This document shows, in pieces, positions 10,601-16,903 of a stretch of DNA of 48,544 bases (the first letter of the stretch is position 1; each line of letters begins with the position of its first letter). The notes under the pieces were generated by a model that saw nothing but the letters and a program-made list of their open reading frames with translations, was not told the origin of the DNA and did no database searches. The translations under genes were made by a program, and so were the position numbers. The DNA comes from an uncultured Clostridia bacterium (GTDB lineage Bacteria > Bacillota > Clostridia > Christensenellales > Borkfalkiaceae): contig CANQHG010000013.1 of NCBI GenBank assembly GCA_947623655.1, forward strand, positions 1 through 48,544, written 5' to 3'.

Positions 10601-11689
10601 GAGCTCGGCGATACGACGAACGGCTGGACCGACCACAGCAAGATGTACACGATGACAAAGCCCGCAGAGGGCAAGGTCCTCGAGATCGTCTACTCCGCAA
10701 AATTTGATACGGATACCACAGCTAAGGATTGGGACGGCGTTGTGACGCGTTTCTTCGACGGTCCTACATCGCAGGCATTCTTGCAGGGCAACTGCTTCGT
10801 CCTTAATCCCGATTCGGAACCTTGGGGCGCGAAAGCCAACGCTGACAGAACGATCGCCGCATACGGTGACGTTTCCAAAGAGGGCTACTTCTGCCGCGTG
10901 ACCGTTCTTTGGCAGGGCACGTCGATTAAAGTGACCTATGAACTTTGGACGGCAGAGGACGACCTGAATGTAGGCCCCGACAAGACGGGTTCGGTGACGT
11001 TCTCCAACCTTGAAAAGGACACCTACAACGCATTCTTCGGCCTTGACGGCGTAACCAGCACGAACGCAAAACTCGTTGTGAACGAATACAACGCCACCGA
11101 AAGCGGAAATCCTGGCACACCTGTAACTCCCGAAACGGGCACAAAGAATGTTCCCGCAAGCGAAATTCCCTCTTGGGTCGCTCCTTTCCAGCCGACAGAT
11201 GTCGCTACTTTGACGGAAGGCACCACGGTTAAGATCACGGGACAATTCGCAGACGCCGGCACGGCTACATGGAACGGCCTTATGTATTTCCTCCGCAACG
11301 GTCAAACGAATCAGCTTCTCTATGTGTTCCGTCAGGCAGGTGACTGCGCAGATGTGACCGGCGAATGGGCATATGGGCAAGGTACTGTGACTCCCGGCTT
11401 CATGGGCGATCCCAATGCGGGTGAGACCGATGATGACGAGAAAGCAAACACGTATATCGCGCTCAAGAAGAATGCGAAGTTTGAGGTCGTTGCTACCTAC
11501 ATCAACGGCACTGTTACGATCACTGTCACCGTTTTCGGCGCAGATGATGCAAGTACCGAAGATGATCAGGTTCTGAGTGTTGTTCTCAGCAACATGACGG
11601 TCTCGAGCTACAAGCTCGCGCTTGCTCTCGACAGTGCGACTCTTACGGAAGCGGGACTTACAGTCACAACGACTGTTGCAGCCGACTAA
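4607..11689 (+). CDS. Giant multidomain surface lipoprotein (2360 aa) with CxxC repeats
   Basis: The product starts with a lipoprotein signal peptide (cleavage before Cys23, lipobox LFAC), so it should be lipid-anchored outside the membrane; no sortase motif or C-terminal span is present. Residues about 85-165 look like a bacterial Ig-like fold. Beta-sandwich segments of concanavalin/jellyroll type seem to recur near residues 250, 1075, 1680, 2020 and 2200; four share a T/V-I-x-G or equivalent strand followed by a W-x-G/N-G turn. Nine short Asp/Gly-rich units with CxxC (one is CxC) occur near residues 40-75, 1044, 1667 and 1885-1990, several flanked by His-rich stretches such as HDHVDADENGKCDICG. 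It has its own promoter and terminator, so it is monocistronic. The function is unknown; glycan or metal binding at the surface is inference. No catalytic domain is recognised. Confidence 0.85.
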   Translation: MKRLKTVLILLFALVMSLGLFACGGGEDEHTTHVDENPKDGKCDVCGEDVPHDHVDADENGKCDICGTDMGGTTEPGEYRNIRVRPSEIALTDSDEQSVLDSEYGKVVVTATDYDGMTTDFTLNDCDISGTVTLHEVGEYTLNVHLKSDDSKVATLTVTIKHNWGASSNGLRICQYSACGAREETREEDVVIHYGTFHEGTDATIPQNSLDSGLWARKETKVYTNYKADTSAVSEFGLVNGKKVPTLTVGQLEPGTTITIRGKAQTATDANGPWNHANEYWNFPLIGIADRYNNTIENSDHKGYTDGVSVIVRQEGWVLYNGIGENAANLLGGIMGGSFTSAGGWRNYGSHIDAANDSANPGTPGTAAAGYTKAIPTDWSSVGDWWAYSSGEIMQSGSYYGEAADVEYTWNYREDGVIELTYAYGTNYATVLKAYIKVPASSVGYYDTILHGDYSDMTITESVITTKRTPKTFRYNGLKTNANKTYAENMQYDATTLNVEVEYEQAAGKFEPLQIVNSQVYYYNGTLSRAELAANADELNSLDSEKWISLGNHNLVSGDKIYKIHLVKAGKSFVQLLGENDIKVVANKVASAAGSDVTIDGVTFYNNGKVGELPFSFDAEKEQIVLALSGGNVQKLDETQTAKFTDLNGATRYVALRINAAELGAAFTANGLTAKDGTENVPVCATVSDAGDLYLVLALKKASDKIVISGAQATEIVLNLSELQGFMLESAVEGTLKLNAGGELTLTYNLPANAKADELALAFGSSIYQIRNAFNADGSCKWTTSPYTNGNYTFTNASLQNNKLTITVKVAGANLANYAPAQFELRYTSGSTFDAITDVIDYTMEMSDTVEGFIAGEGHYAYVTESGKLNVVKAFPSDNVENGTVSGKVVLNINDGNLDTFKTNGLLTIVYRIENGELVLVNAPAAVSGFCQIVGTFGDERGGADKGAYVVLTVDLATLGINGDYYFDFNNGETFNSADEAKPASINKVSGTKISQETVAANECKTAIIIEGTCQQEGLYAWEITKSGKTVFYAKASVGGGVHDDSDGDNICDLCGSTIGTVSLTHDENSQKNELRDGQFVEISGQYNSSTHAQAYNGIETNVRQASGDAFYVRVRNDGFYAREVGADEQITLDSNSTPANTCNGVPNGIDGTPIDAATDYLDAKKEGFFKVYASYVEGKVTVITKLWTKDQEMTDTPYFQYTVMMTVVSKAASIMVNFRLDNWNGVADVSPEIQTNGECKLVKGNVSNSTIESVAFADVSGHAAPTGMTIANAGNKVTLTGNAPMENKNYYVAFKVTFQSAIDSSTDVYVRNADGSSFANATATLNTERTEMLIYLPLTAGTAYTTATLDFVNFAGNTMQGDIVVDLSNILLSDVEVTADKQDLKLAGDTFTLTFTGTIPATAKLAIGADAVALADLAAASATSPVAINSLFSVTAYNASTHAVTVKYAGVQDYTKDVAEVEFLLTDENDVILNRISVYPNSLEGLAQQIETSGWYILANGGTLVLVSDKAEAETLPVIINAGKAYASKFTIGMQELGFKGGKFVDSNVATKASVLMNTTINGKTVTAIVITVADLEGIGIAQDGAYGVMLATEGAEKYYYAVAANRTITEQNATAGTSEKEIGTHSCTEPGKKAKTNADESFYWDFEVTPAHSYPAAVDSDGNYVCTVCGAILHSGNAVSTYVSVPEGTTDLDEKGMSVSFWLIEAGNDWDAIGVWTNFGKFKIALPNIQANNQGTDVSSDEAIAALRTKIGNGNAFPSSAGVITNGYNWDAISSSKNVYVTITIGLEAISFYMDGVQIFSFPATMAFPDSANGGTMGDFIEAFLLAAQKGGVTVATPETAYNGSISAKDALIEYGKAYTADEAAARYNAYISEKYYYPTHTHAYGDDDKCTCGELNPNHGNTSEGGKAHAWDDTDHCTMCGIFNPDHQHKDEHGPDGTGEPDGICDVCDKPVNHQHTFVNGVCSDCHYVCAHTFTTEEGECSVCGQVTGKQLSSEELGDTTNGWTDHSKMYTMTKPAEGKVLEIVYSAKFDTDTTAKDWDGVVTRFFDGPTSQAFLQGNCFVLNPDSEPWGAKANADRTIAAYGDVSKEGYFCRVTVLWQGTSIKVTYELWTAEDDLNVGPDKTGSVTFSNLEKDTYNAFFGLDGVTSTNAKLVVNEYNATESGNPGTPVTPETGTKNVPASEIPSWVAPFQPTDVATLTEGTTVKITGQFADAGTATWNGLMYFLRNGQTNQLLYVFRQAGDCADVTGEWAYGQGTVTPGFMGDPNAGETDDDEKANTYIALKKNAKFEVVATYINGTVTITVTVFGADDASTEDDQVLSVVLSNMTVSSYKLALALDSATLTEAGLTVTTTVAAD

Positions 11690-11722
11690 CTTCACCCCAA
11701 ACTCACGATGAGTGAGTGAACG

Positions 11723-11758
11723 AAAAAGAAGCTTGCGGATTTCCGCAGGCTTCTTTTT
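11723..11758 (+). terminator. Intrinsic terminator after the giant lipoprotein gene
   Basis: A GAAGCTTGCGGA / TCCGCAGGCTTC hairpin is followed by TTTTT and preceded by an A-run, so it could act in both directions. It lies 30 nt after the stop codon. Confidence 0.9.
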
Positions 11759-11764
11759 CATTTC

Positions 11765-12079
11765 AAGGCGCCTCCCAAGGAGGAGCTGTCACGCAGTGAC
11801 TGAGGTGGGCAAAATTAAAATGGTTGCCCACCCCCTGAATCCCCCTCCTCGGGAGGGGGCGAGAAAAGAGGATTCCCCCTCGGGAGGGGGCGAGAAAAGA
11901 GGCTCCCCCTCGAGAGGGGGCAAGAAAAAAGGCGCCTCCCAAGGAGGAGCTGTCACGCAGTGACTGAGGTGGGCAAAATTAAAATGGTTGCCCACCCCCT
12001 GAATCCCCCTCCTCGGGAGGGGGCAAGAAAAAAGGCGCCTCCCAAGGAGGAGCTGTCACGCAGTGACTGAGGTGGGCAA
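11765..12079. repeat. Three copies of a hairpin repeat plus CCCCCTC/GAGGGGG tandem units
   Basis: A ~48-bp unit beginning AAGGCGCCTCCCAAGGAGGA and containing the hairpin GTCACGCAGTGAC occurs at 11765, 11929 and 12032. Between the first two lie three ~30-bp tandem units, each a palindrome of CCCCCTC and GAGGGGG joined by a GAGAAAAGAGG-like spacer. The third copy overlaps the 3' end of the DUF559 gene on the minus strand. Related units occur at 12470-12580, 25218-25250, 37947-37990, 39713-39740 and 45250-45280. Confidence 0.92.
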
Positions 12080-12418
12080 GTGATTCCAAATATCTTCACA
12101 CACATCTTTGAATTTAGAATTCAGTTCAATGTTTGTGTATCTGAGCACAGTATATCCGAGATTGCGCAAATATTCGTCGCGTTCTTTATCGTATTGCAAT
12201 GCCGCATCCTCGTAATGCTGTGCTCCGTCGAGTTCAATGATAAGCATAGCCGCATGACAACAAAAATCTACAATATAATGTCCGACAACATATTGTCTGT
12301 GGAATGCACATGGCAGATATCGTAGGCAATCGTACCATAGCTTCTTTTCTTCCTTAGTCATATTTTTTCTTAATGTTCGCGCAATTTGTGTCAGATCCGC
12401 ATTGCTTGTATAACGCAT
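12056..12418 (-). CDS. DUF559 (Vsr-like) endonuclease domain protein
   Basis: The 120-residue protein matches the DUF559 family of small, very-short-patch-repair-like nucleases. The family pattern is clear: an N-terminal KNMTKEEKKLWYDCLR segment, then FHRQYVVGHYIVDF, LIIELDGAQHYE (catalytic-type D and E residues), YDKERDEYLRNLGY and VLRYTN. The ATG at 12418 is chosen over a TTG two codons upstream. The base composition is clearly more AT-rich than the neighbours, suggesting transfer. The last codons (LPTSVTA and the stop) are read from a copy of the dispersed repeat at 12032-12079, and more repeat lies upstream at 12470-12580. The cellular role is unknown; a link to repeat movement is inference. 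Confidence 0.85.
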   Translation of the reverse strand: MRYTSNADLTQIARTLRKNMTKEEKKLWYDCLRYLPCAFHRQYVVGHYIVDFCCHAAMLIIELDGAQHYEDAALQYDKERDEYLRNLGYTVLRYTNIELNSKFKDVCEDIWNHLPTSVTA

Positions 12419-12469
12419 AGACAAAGTTTATCATATATTCTAAGGAATTGCAAGAATTATCAAAAGATT

Positions 12470-12600
12470 CGTTGCCCACCCCCTGAATCCCCCTCCTCGG
12501 GAGGGGGCGAGAAAAAAGGCTCCCCCTCGGGAGGGGAGCCGAGAGGGACTCTTCAGTCGCGCAAGGACAGCGCGACTGAAGAGGGCAAATTCCAAAACCC
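12470..12600. repeat. Repeat block upstream of the DUF559 gene
   Basis: The block carries the GCCCACCCCCTGAATCCCCC segment also found next to copies at 11800 and 11987, then CCCCCTC palindromes, then a strong hairpin CTTCAGTCGCGC / GCGCGACTGAAG at 12551-12579. Together with 11765-12079 it brackets the DUF559 gene. Confidence 0.85.
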
Positions 12601-12652
12601 CGCCCGCTTCTCACTTTTTTCCTTATAATTTCCATTTTCCTTTCAAAATCGG

Positions 12653-12681
12653 TTGACAAGCATTTCTCTTTGTGTTAGACT
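12653..12681 (+). promoter_or_regulatory. Promoter for rpmG-secE-nusG
   Basis: A perfect TTGACA (12653-12658) is followed after 17 bp by TAGACT (12676-12681, 4 of 6 matches). The leader to rpmG is about 44 nt and contains GGAG at 12718. Confidence 0.7.
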
Positions 12682-12731
12682 TGTCTTACGCACCGAGTGG
12701 GTGTAATTTTTTTGTATGGAGTTCACACAAA

Positions 12732-12896
12732 ATGGCCGTTAAATCAACGAGAGCGAAGATCACGTTTGAGTGCACGGAGTGCAAAAACCGCAACTACGAC
12801 AGCTATAAGAATAAGCGCAACGATCCCGATCGTCTCGAGCTCAAAAAATACTGCCCTGTTTGCAAAAAGCACACGGTCCACAAGGAATCCAAGTAA
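12732..12896 (+). CDS. rpmG: 50S ribosomal protein L33
   Basis: L33 is a small protein of the large ribosomal subunit near the E site. The 54-residue product has the zinc-binding form, with two Cys pairs (CTEC and CPVC) and the family stretch [22 protein letters not shown]. It heads the conserved rpmG-secE-nusG block, as in other Firmicutes. The ATG at 12732 has a modest GGAG 10 nt upstream. A zinc-free paralogue, if present, is outside this window. Confidence 0.96.
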   Translation: MAVKSTRAKITFECTECKNRNYDSYKNKRNDPDRLELKKYCPVCKKHTVHKESK

Positions 12897-12922
12897 GCGT
12901 ATAGGCGCGTCGGAGGTACAAT

Positions 12923-13201
12923 ATGGCGAAAAATCAATCCGCGGATAAGCCCGTCAAAGATAAGCCCGTCAAAAAGGATAAAAAAGATAAGAACAAAAAG
13001 CCCAATATCTTTGTCCGCATGGGCAGAAAACTCAAGGAGACTTTCTCCGAGCTCAAAAACGTCACATGGCCGAGTTTCGGCAAGGCGCTCAAGAGCACGG
13101 GGGTCGTTATCGTTGTCGTTCTCATCTTTACGATCCTTGTCACCTGCGTGAACGTCGGGTTCACCGAGCTTTTGAAACTTATGACCTCTTGGGGGGGTTG
13201 A
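12923..13201 (+). CDS. secE: Preprotein translocase subunit SecE
   Basis: SecE clamps and stabilises SecY in the protein-conducting channel. The 92-residue product has a Lys-rich cytoplasmic N-terminus (residues 8-27), the family amphipathic motif ETFSELKNVTWPSF (about 40-53) and a single membrane span (about 61-86), the short single-span form typical of Gram-positive bacteria. It starts after a GGAGG site and ends 3 nt before nusG, so the two are translationally close. Confidence 0.96.
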   Translation: MAKNQSADKPVKDKPVKKDKKDKNKKPNIFVRMGRKLKETFSELKNVTWPSFGKALKSTGVVIVVVLIFTILVTCVNVGFTELLKLMTSWGG

Positions 13202-13204
13202 TAA

Positions 13205-13771
13205 ATGGCAGTCGATACCGAACCCAAGTGGTATATCCTGCACACATACTCCGGTTACGAGGCAATGGTGAAGGAGAGCCTGCTTCGGCTGATTGAAAAC
13301 AACAATCTGGGCGACATGATCACGGACGTCAAGATTCCCACCGAGCAGACGATCGAGGAGAAGGCGAACGGCAAGAAAAAAGTCGTAGAACGCAAGCTTT
13401 TGCCGTGTTACGTCTTTATCAAGATGATCTATACCAACCAGATCTGGTATCTTGTCACCAACACGAGAGGGGTGACGGGGTTCTGCGGGCCGCAGGGCCG
13501 TCCCATTCCCATGAAGGAAGACGAGATCCGTAAAATGCACCTCGAAGACTTTGTGCAAGACGCCGATTTCAAGGCGGGCGACAGAGTTTCGATCGACAGC
13601 GGGCCTCTCGAGGGGTTCATCGGGGTCATCAGCGAGCTCAACGACGAGACGCAGCGGGCGAAAGTCGGGATCACGATGTTCGGCCGCAAGCAGGAAGTGG
13701 AAGTCGAGTATATCCAGATGCAGAAGATCTCCGAAAACGCCGTCGAGATCCCCAAGGACGACGAAGAGTGA
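13205..13771 (+). CDS. nusG: Transcription termination/antitermination protein NusG
   Basis: NusG binds RNA polymerase and modulates pausing, Rho-dependent termination and coupling to ribosomes. The 188-residue protein has an N-terminal NGN domain beginning KWYILHTYSGYEAMVK (about residues 9-24) with CYVFIKM and GVTGFCG, and a C-terminal KOW domain with GDRVSIDSGPLEGFIGVI (about 130-147). The length is as expected. It follows secE by 3 nt. The next gene, rplK, is separated by 163 bp that include a repeat fragment. Confidence 0.97.
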   Translation: MAVDTEPKWYILHTYSGYEAMVKESLLRLIENNNLGDMITDVKIPTEQTIEEKANGKKKVVERKLLPCYVFIKMIYTNQIWYLVTNTRGVTGFCGPQGRPIPMKEDEIRKMHLEDFVQDADFKAGDRVSIDSGPLEGFIGVISELNDETQRAKVGITMFGRKQEVEVEYIQMQKISENAVEIPKDDEE

Positions 13772-13789
13772 GGAAAAACACTTCACCCT

Positions 13790-13870
13790 AAGACGTCATT
13801 GAAATGCGTCACGCCGCTTCGCTCCCTCAGAATGAGCGGTGTAGCAGGCGTTCAAGCGCATTACTATTGT
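13790..13870. repeat. Repeat fragment between nusG and rplK
   Basis: The segment GCTTCGCTCCCTCAGAATGA near 13816 is the same motif seen at 26771, 47012, 48025, 48065 and 45070. It sits inside what is normally a compact ribosomal-protein operon. No terminator or clear promoter was found in the 163-bp gap. Confidence 0.7.
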
Positions 13871-13934
13871 TAAAAAGTGGAAGACGGTAAATCTTTTCAT
13901 GCCGCCGATAAAACCACGAATATAAGGAGCTATT

Positions 13935-14360
13935 ATGGCAAAAAAGGTAACGGCAATCGTTAAGTTGCAGCTGCCCGCCGGAAAAGCGACGCCCGGTCCC
14001 CCTGTAGGTTCTACACTCGGTCCCCACGGCGTCAATATCCCCGGGTTCACCAAGGAATTCAACGCGAAGACGGCAGGTCAGGAGGGGCTCATTATCCCCG
14101 TCGTCATGACCATTTACCAAGACCGTTCGTTCACGTTCGTGCTCAAGACCCCGCCCGCGCCCGTCCTCATCAAGAAGGCGCTCGGGCTCGAGACCGCCAG
14201 CGCGACTCCCAACAAGACCAAGGTAGGCAAACTTACCAAGGCGCAGGTCGAGGAGATCGCCAAGACGAAGATGCCCGATCTCAACTGCACGTCGCTTGAG
14301 AGCGCGATGAGCATGATCAAGGGTACCGCCCGCAGCATGGGCGTTACCGTCGAGGAGTAA
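13935..14360 (+). CDS. rplK: 50S ribosomal protein L11
   Basis: L11 forms the GTPase-associated centre with 23S rRNA and is needed for RelA-type stringent activation. The 141-residue product matches the usual length, with the N-terminal [21 protein letters not shown] motif region (about 13-33) and the C-terminal RNA-binding domain ending [13 protein letters not shown] strong AAGGAG site precedes the ATG. It is followed 13 nt later by rplA. Confidence 0.98.
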   Translation: MAKKVTAIVKLQLPAGKATPGPPVGSTLGPHGVNIPGFTKEFNAKTAGQEGLIIPVVMTIYQDRSFTFVLKTPPAPVLIKKALGLETASATPNKTKVGKLTKAQVEEIAKTKMPDLNCTSLESAMSMIKGTARSMGVTVEE

Positions 14361-14373
14361 GGGGGGCTGAGAC

Positions 14374-15063
14374 ATGAAATACGGTAAGAAATATGCGGAA
14401 AGCCTCAAGGCATACGAAAAGTCGAAAGCATACGACGCGAACGAAGCGGCAGACATCGTTTTAAACAACGCGAAAGCGAAGTTCGACGAGACGATCGAAC
14501 TTCATGTGCGGCTCGGCGTCGACCCGAGACAGGCCGACCAGCAGGTGAGGGGCGTGCTCGTCCTTCCCCACGGCACGGGTAAAACAAAGCGCGTTCTCGT
14601 CATCGCCAAGGGTGAGAGAGCGGACGCGGCGCAGGCCGCAGGCGCGGATTTCGTCGGCGCGGAAGAGATGGTCCAGAAGATCCAGACCGAGAATTGGTTC
14701 GGGTTCGACACTGTGATCACCACGCCCGATATGATGGGCGTCGTCGGCCGTATCGGCCGTATCCTCGGCCCGAAAGGCCTCATGCCCAACCCCAAGTCGG
14801 GTACAGTCACGATGGACGTTGCAAAGGCCGTGCAGGAAGTGAAAGCAGGTAAAGTTGAGTACCGTCTCGATAAGACCGCGATCATCCACTGCCCGATCGG
14901 CAAGAAGAGCTTCGGCAAAGAGAAGATCTGCGAAAACTTCAACGCCCTCATGGACGCGATCGTCAAGGCGAAACCCGCCGCCGCAAAGGGACAGTATATC
15001 AAGAGCGTCACGCTCACGAGCACGATGGGCCCCGGCGTCAAGGTGAGTTACAGCAAAATGTAA
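14374..15063 (+). CDS. rplA: 50S ribosomal protein L1
   Basis: L1 forms the mobile L1 stalk and in many bacteria represses its own operon. The 229-residue protein has the family hallmarks: [26 protein letters not shown], the second domain with [20 protein letters not shown], and the C-terminal [11 protein letters not shown]. Spacing to rplK is 13 nt. After it, a new promoter and the L10 leader separate rplJ-rplL. Confidence 0.98.
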   Translation: MKYGKKYAESLKAYEKSKAYDANEAADIVLNNAKAKFDETIELHVRLGVDPRQADQQVRGVLVLPHGTGKTKRVLVIAKGERADAAQAAGADFVGAEEMVQKIQTENWFGFDTVITTPDMMGVVGRIGRILGPKGLMPNPKSGTVTMDVAKAVQEVKAGKVEYRLDKTAIIHCPIGKKSFGKEKICENFNALMDAIVKAKPAAAKGQYIKSVTLTSTMGPGVKVSYSKM

Positions 15064-15091
15064 CGCCGCGGCGTAAACTTTGCAAAAACGC

Positions 15092-15120
15092 TTGACAGCG
15101 TGAAGCGGATATAGTACAAT
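15092..15120 (+). promoter_or_regulatory. Promoter for rplJ-rplL
   Basis: TTGACA at 15092-15097 and TACAAT at 15115-15120 are separated by 17 bp, directly before the L10 leader. Confidence 0.85.
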
Positions 15121-15126
15121 TTTATT

Positions 15127-15222
15127 ACCGCAGACAACGGGTGCTTAGGCTCAATATCCCGTCGAGGTACACTTCTTAATTGATTAAGAACGGCTCCGTA
15201 CCTGTCTGCGTACGGAGTTTTT
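15127..15222 (+). ncRNA. Ribosomal protein L10 leader with attenuator
   Basis: The leader contains the L10-leader consensus pieces GGGTGCTTAGGCT, AATATCCCGTCGAGG and a closing stem CGCAGAC (15129-15135) / GTCTGCG (15204-15210). AGGTAC (15165-15170) can pair with GTACCT (15198-15203). A competing terminator hairpin CTCCGTAC (15194-15201) / GTACGGAG (15210-15217) ends in TTTTT. The two folds exclude each other. In the known family, the L10(L12)4 complex binds the leader and favours termination. Confidence 0.87.
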
Positions 15223-15242
15223 AATTCGGACAGGAGGTAAAT

Positions 15243-15740
15243 ATGTCGGAAAACTTTGAAGCGAAAAAGGCCGTCGTCGAAGAGATCAAAGAGAAGATCA
15301 ACGCAAGCAAGTCCGTCGTTCTCGTGCATTACGAGCGCGTGACCGTTGCGGAATCGACGGATCTGCGCAGAAAGTTCCAGGCCGCCAAGTGCGAATATAA
15401 GGTGTATAAAAACACGCTTGTGCGCAAGGCGTTCGAAGAACTCGGCGTAGACAGCTTTCATGACGACCTGAACGGCGCGTCGGCATTTGTGTTCTGCCCC
15501 GACGAGACGAGCGGTTGCTCCATTCTCGCCAAGGCGGCAAAGGATACGCCCGCGCTCGCAGACAAACTCGTTCCCAAGAGCGCCTATGTCAACGGCGCGT
15601 ATGTGGATGCCGAGGGCGTGAAGAAACTGGCGGCAATTCCCTCGAGAGAGGTGCTCATTGCCAAGATGCTCGGGTGCTTGCAGGCGCCCATCGCGAACTT
15701 CGCCTATGTGCTTAAGGCGATCGCTGACCAAAAATCTTAA
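15243..15740 (+). CDS. rplJ: 50S ribosomal protein L10
   Basis: L10 is the base of the ribosomal L7/L12 stalk and anchors L12 dimers to the GTPase centre. The 165-residue protein shows the family N-terminus (KKAVVEEIKEKINASKSVVLVHY), the RKFQAAKCEYKVYKNTLVRKA segment, and a C-terminal helix that binds L12. The start has a strong CAGGAGG site. It lies directly downstream of its autoregulatory leader and 18 nt before rplL. Confidence 0.97.
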   Translation: MSENFEAKKAVVEEIKEKINASKSVVLVHYERVTVAESTDLRRKFQAAKCEYKVYKNTLVRKAFEELGVDSFHDDLNGASAFVFCPDETSGCSILAKAAKDTPALADKLVPKSAYVNGAYVDAEGVKKLAAIPSREVLIAKMLGCLQAPIANFAYVLKAIADQKS

Positions 15741-15758
15741 AAAAAGGAGAACAAAAAA

Positions 15759-16130
15759 ATGGATGTTCAGAAATTGATCGAAGAAGTAAAGGCGATGAGC
15801 GTTGTTGAGCTCAACGACCTTGTAAAAGCGCTCGAAGAGGAGTTCGGCGTTTCCGCCGCCGCTCCCGTAGCCGTTGCAGGCGCCGCAGGCGCTGCCGAAG
15901 CCGCTCCCGCAGAAGAGGAGAAGACGGAGTTCGATCTCGTGCTCAAGGATTTCGGCGCGAACAAGATCGGCGTCATCAAGGTCGTCCGCGAACTCACGGG
16001 CCTCGGCCTTGCAGAGGCGAAGAAAGCCGTCGAGGGTCTCGGCACCATCAAGGAAGCGATGCCCAAGGCAGACGCGGAGGCCGCTCTTGCCAAGCTCAAG
16101 GAAGCCGGCGCTACCGCAGAGCTCAAGTAA
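15759..16130 (+). CDS. rplL: 50S ribosomal protein L7/L12
   Basis: L7/L12 recruits translation factors to the ribosome and stimulates their GTPase activity. The 123-residue product has the N-terminal dimerisation region ([19 protein letters not shown]), an Ala/Pro-rich hinge (about 34-52), and the globular C-terminal domain with [20 protein letters not shown] and [11 protein letters not shown] terminator follows at 16150. Unlike in most bacteria, rpoB is not the next gene. Confidence 0.98.
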   Translation: MDVQKLIEEVKAMSVVELNDLVKALEEEFGVSAAAPVAVAGAAGAAEAAPAEEEKTEFDLVLKDFGANKIGVIKVVRELTGLGLAEAKKAVEGLGTIKEAMPKADAEAALAKLKEAGATAELK

Positions 16131-16149
16131 GAAAACAAAAACAGAGAGG

Positions 16150-16178
16150 GGAGACAGCGCATGTCTCCTTTCTTTTTT
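16150..16178 (+). terminator. Intrinsic terminator after rplL
   Basis: A GGAGACA/TGTCTCC stem with a 5-nt loop is followed by TTTCTTTTTT. It ends the rplJ-rplL unit. Confidence 0.9.
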
Positions 16179-16285
16179 GGACGCCGCCTCCGCGCGGCGC
16201 TTCTTTTGTGAGGCGGAAAGTGTGAATTTTTTCTCCGCCATGAAAATATTTTTCTATTTTACCAAAAAAAAGATGTTTTAAATGA

Positions 16286-16314
16286 TTGACACGATACATT
16301 TTATCATGTATAAT
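16286..16314 (+). promoter_or_regulatory. Consensus sigma-A promoter for the YccF gene
   Basis: Perfect TTGACA (16286-16291) and perfect TATAAT (16309-16314) are 17 bp apart, one of the strongest-looking promoters in the window. Confidence 0.92.
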
Positions 16315-16358
16315 AATTACAAATATTCGGCATAAGCCGACAAAAAAAAGGAGACGGT

Positions 16359-16757
16359 ATGAAAACAATCGGCAACATTTTGTGGTTCCTCCTCGGCGGC
16401 CTCGAAACAGCCATCATGTGGTGCTTGTTCGGTCTGTTCTGGTGCATTACCATCATCGGGATCCCCTTCGGTCTTCAGAGCTTCAAGTTCGCTAAGCTCT
16501 CTCTCTGGCCCATGGGCAAAGTCATCAAGATGGACTTCGGCAAGCACGCCATCATGAACATTCTTTGGTTCATTCTCGGCGGCTTCAGCCTTGCGCTCAC
16601 CTATCTGATCGTAGGCCTTGTTTGGTGCGTTACCATCATCGGTATTCCTTTCGGTCTTCAGGCCTTCAAGTTCGCGAAGCTCGCTTGCTTCCCCTTCGGC
16701 GCAGAAGTCACGACTCCCGATGCGATCGCAGCCGCTGCCGACAACGCGCAGGCATAA
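16359..16757 (+). CDS. YccF-domain inner membrane protein
   Basis: The 132-residue integral membrane protein is built from two similar halves: NILWFLLGGLETAIMWCLFG...IGIPFGLQSFKFAKLSLWP and NILWFILGGFSLALTYLIVG...IGIPFGLQAFKFAKLACFP. This internal duplication of the ITIIGIPFGLQxFKxA motif is the signature of the YccF (DUF307) family. The biochemical role of the family is unknown. The gene is monocistronic, with a consensus promoter and its own terminator, which suggests high expression. Confidence 0.88.
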   Translation: MKTIGNILWFLLGGLETAIMWCLFGLFWCITIIGIPFGLQSFKFAKLSLWPMGKVIKMDFGKHAIMNILWFILGGFSLALTYLIVGLVWCVTIIGIPFGLQAFKFAKLACFPFGAEVTTPDAIAAAADNAQA

Positions 16758-16778
16758 AAACAGTAAAAAGTTCAAAAA

Positions 16779-16802
16779 CCGACCCTTTTGGGTCGGCTTT
16801 TT
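16779..16802 (+). terminator. Intrinsic terminator after the YccF gene
   Basis: CCGACCC, loop TTTT, GGGTCGG, then CTTTTT: a compact rho-independent terminator. Confidence 0.92.
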
Positions 16803-16844
16803 CGTGTCTGCACGAATTTTTCACCGCGAAATCACCGAAAGCGC

Positions 16845-16873
16845 TTGACGTATCGCCGAAGAACGGGTAAAAT
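16845..16873 (+). promoter_or_regulatory. Promoter for the cyclophilin-type lipoprotein
   Basis: TTGACG (16845-16850) and TAAAAT (16868-16873) with a 17-bp spacer; AGAGGAGG precedes the ATG at 16904. Confidence 0.83.
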
Positions 16874-16903
16874 AAAGCTGTAATCTCAGAGGAGGTTTTT
16901 TCC

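Noticed and set aside
4886..11761. A 2291-codon open frame antisense to the giant lipoprotein gene
   Set aside because: It mirrors the sense gene, has no ribosome binding site or promoter, and is rich in Arg/Val/Asp as expected for the complement of GC-biased codons. The sense frame has signal peptide, promoter and terminator.
11835..11935. CRISPR-like array
   Set aside because: The units are palindromic with repeated spacers, only three units exist and no cas gene is present.
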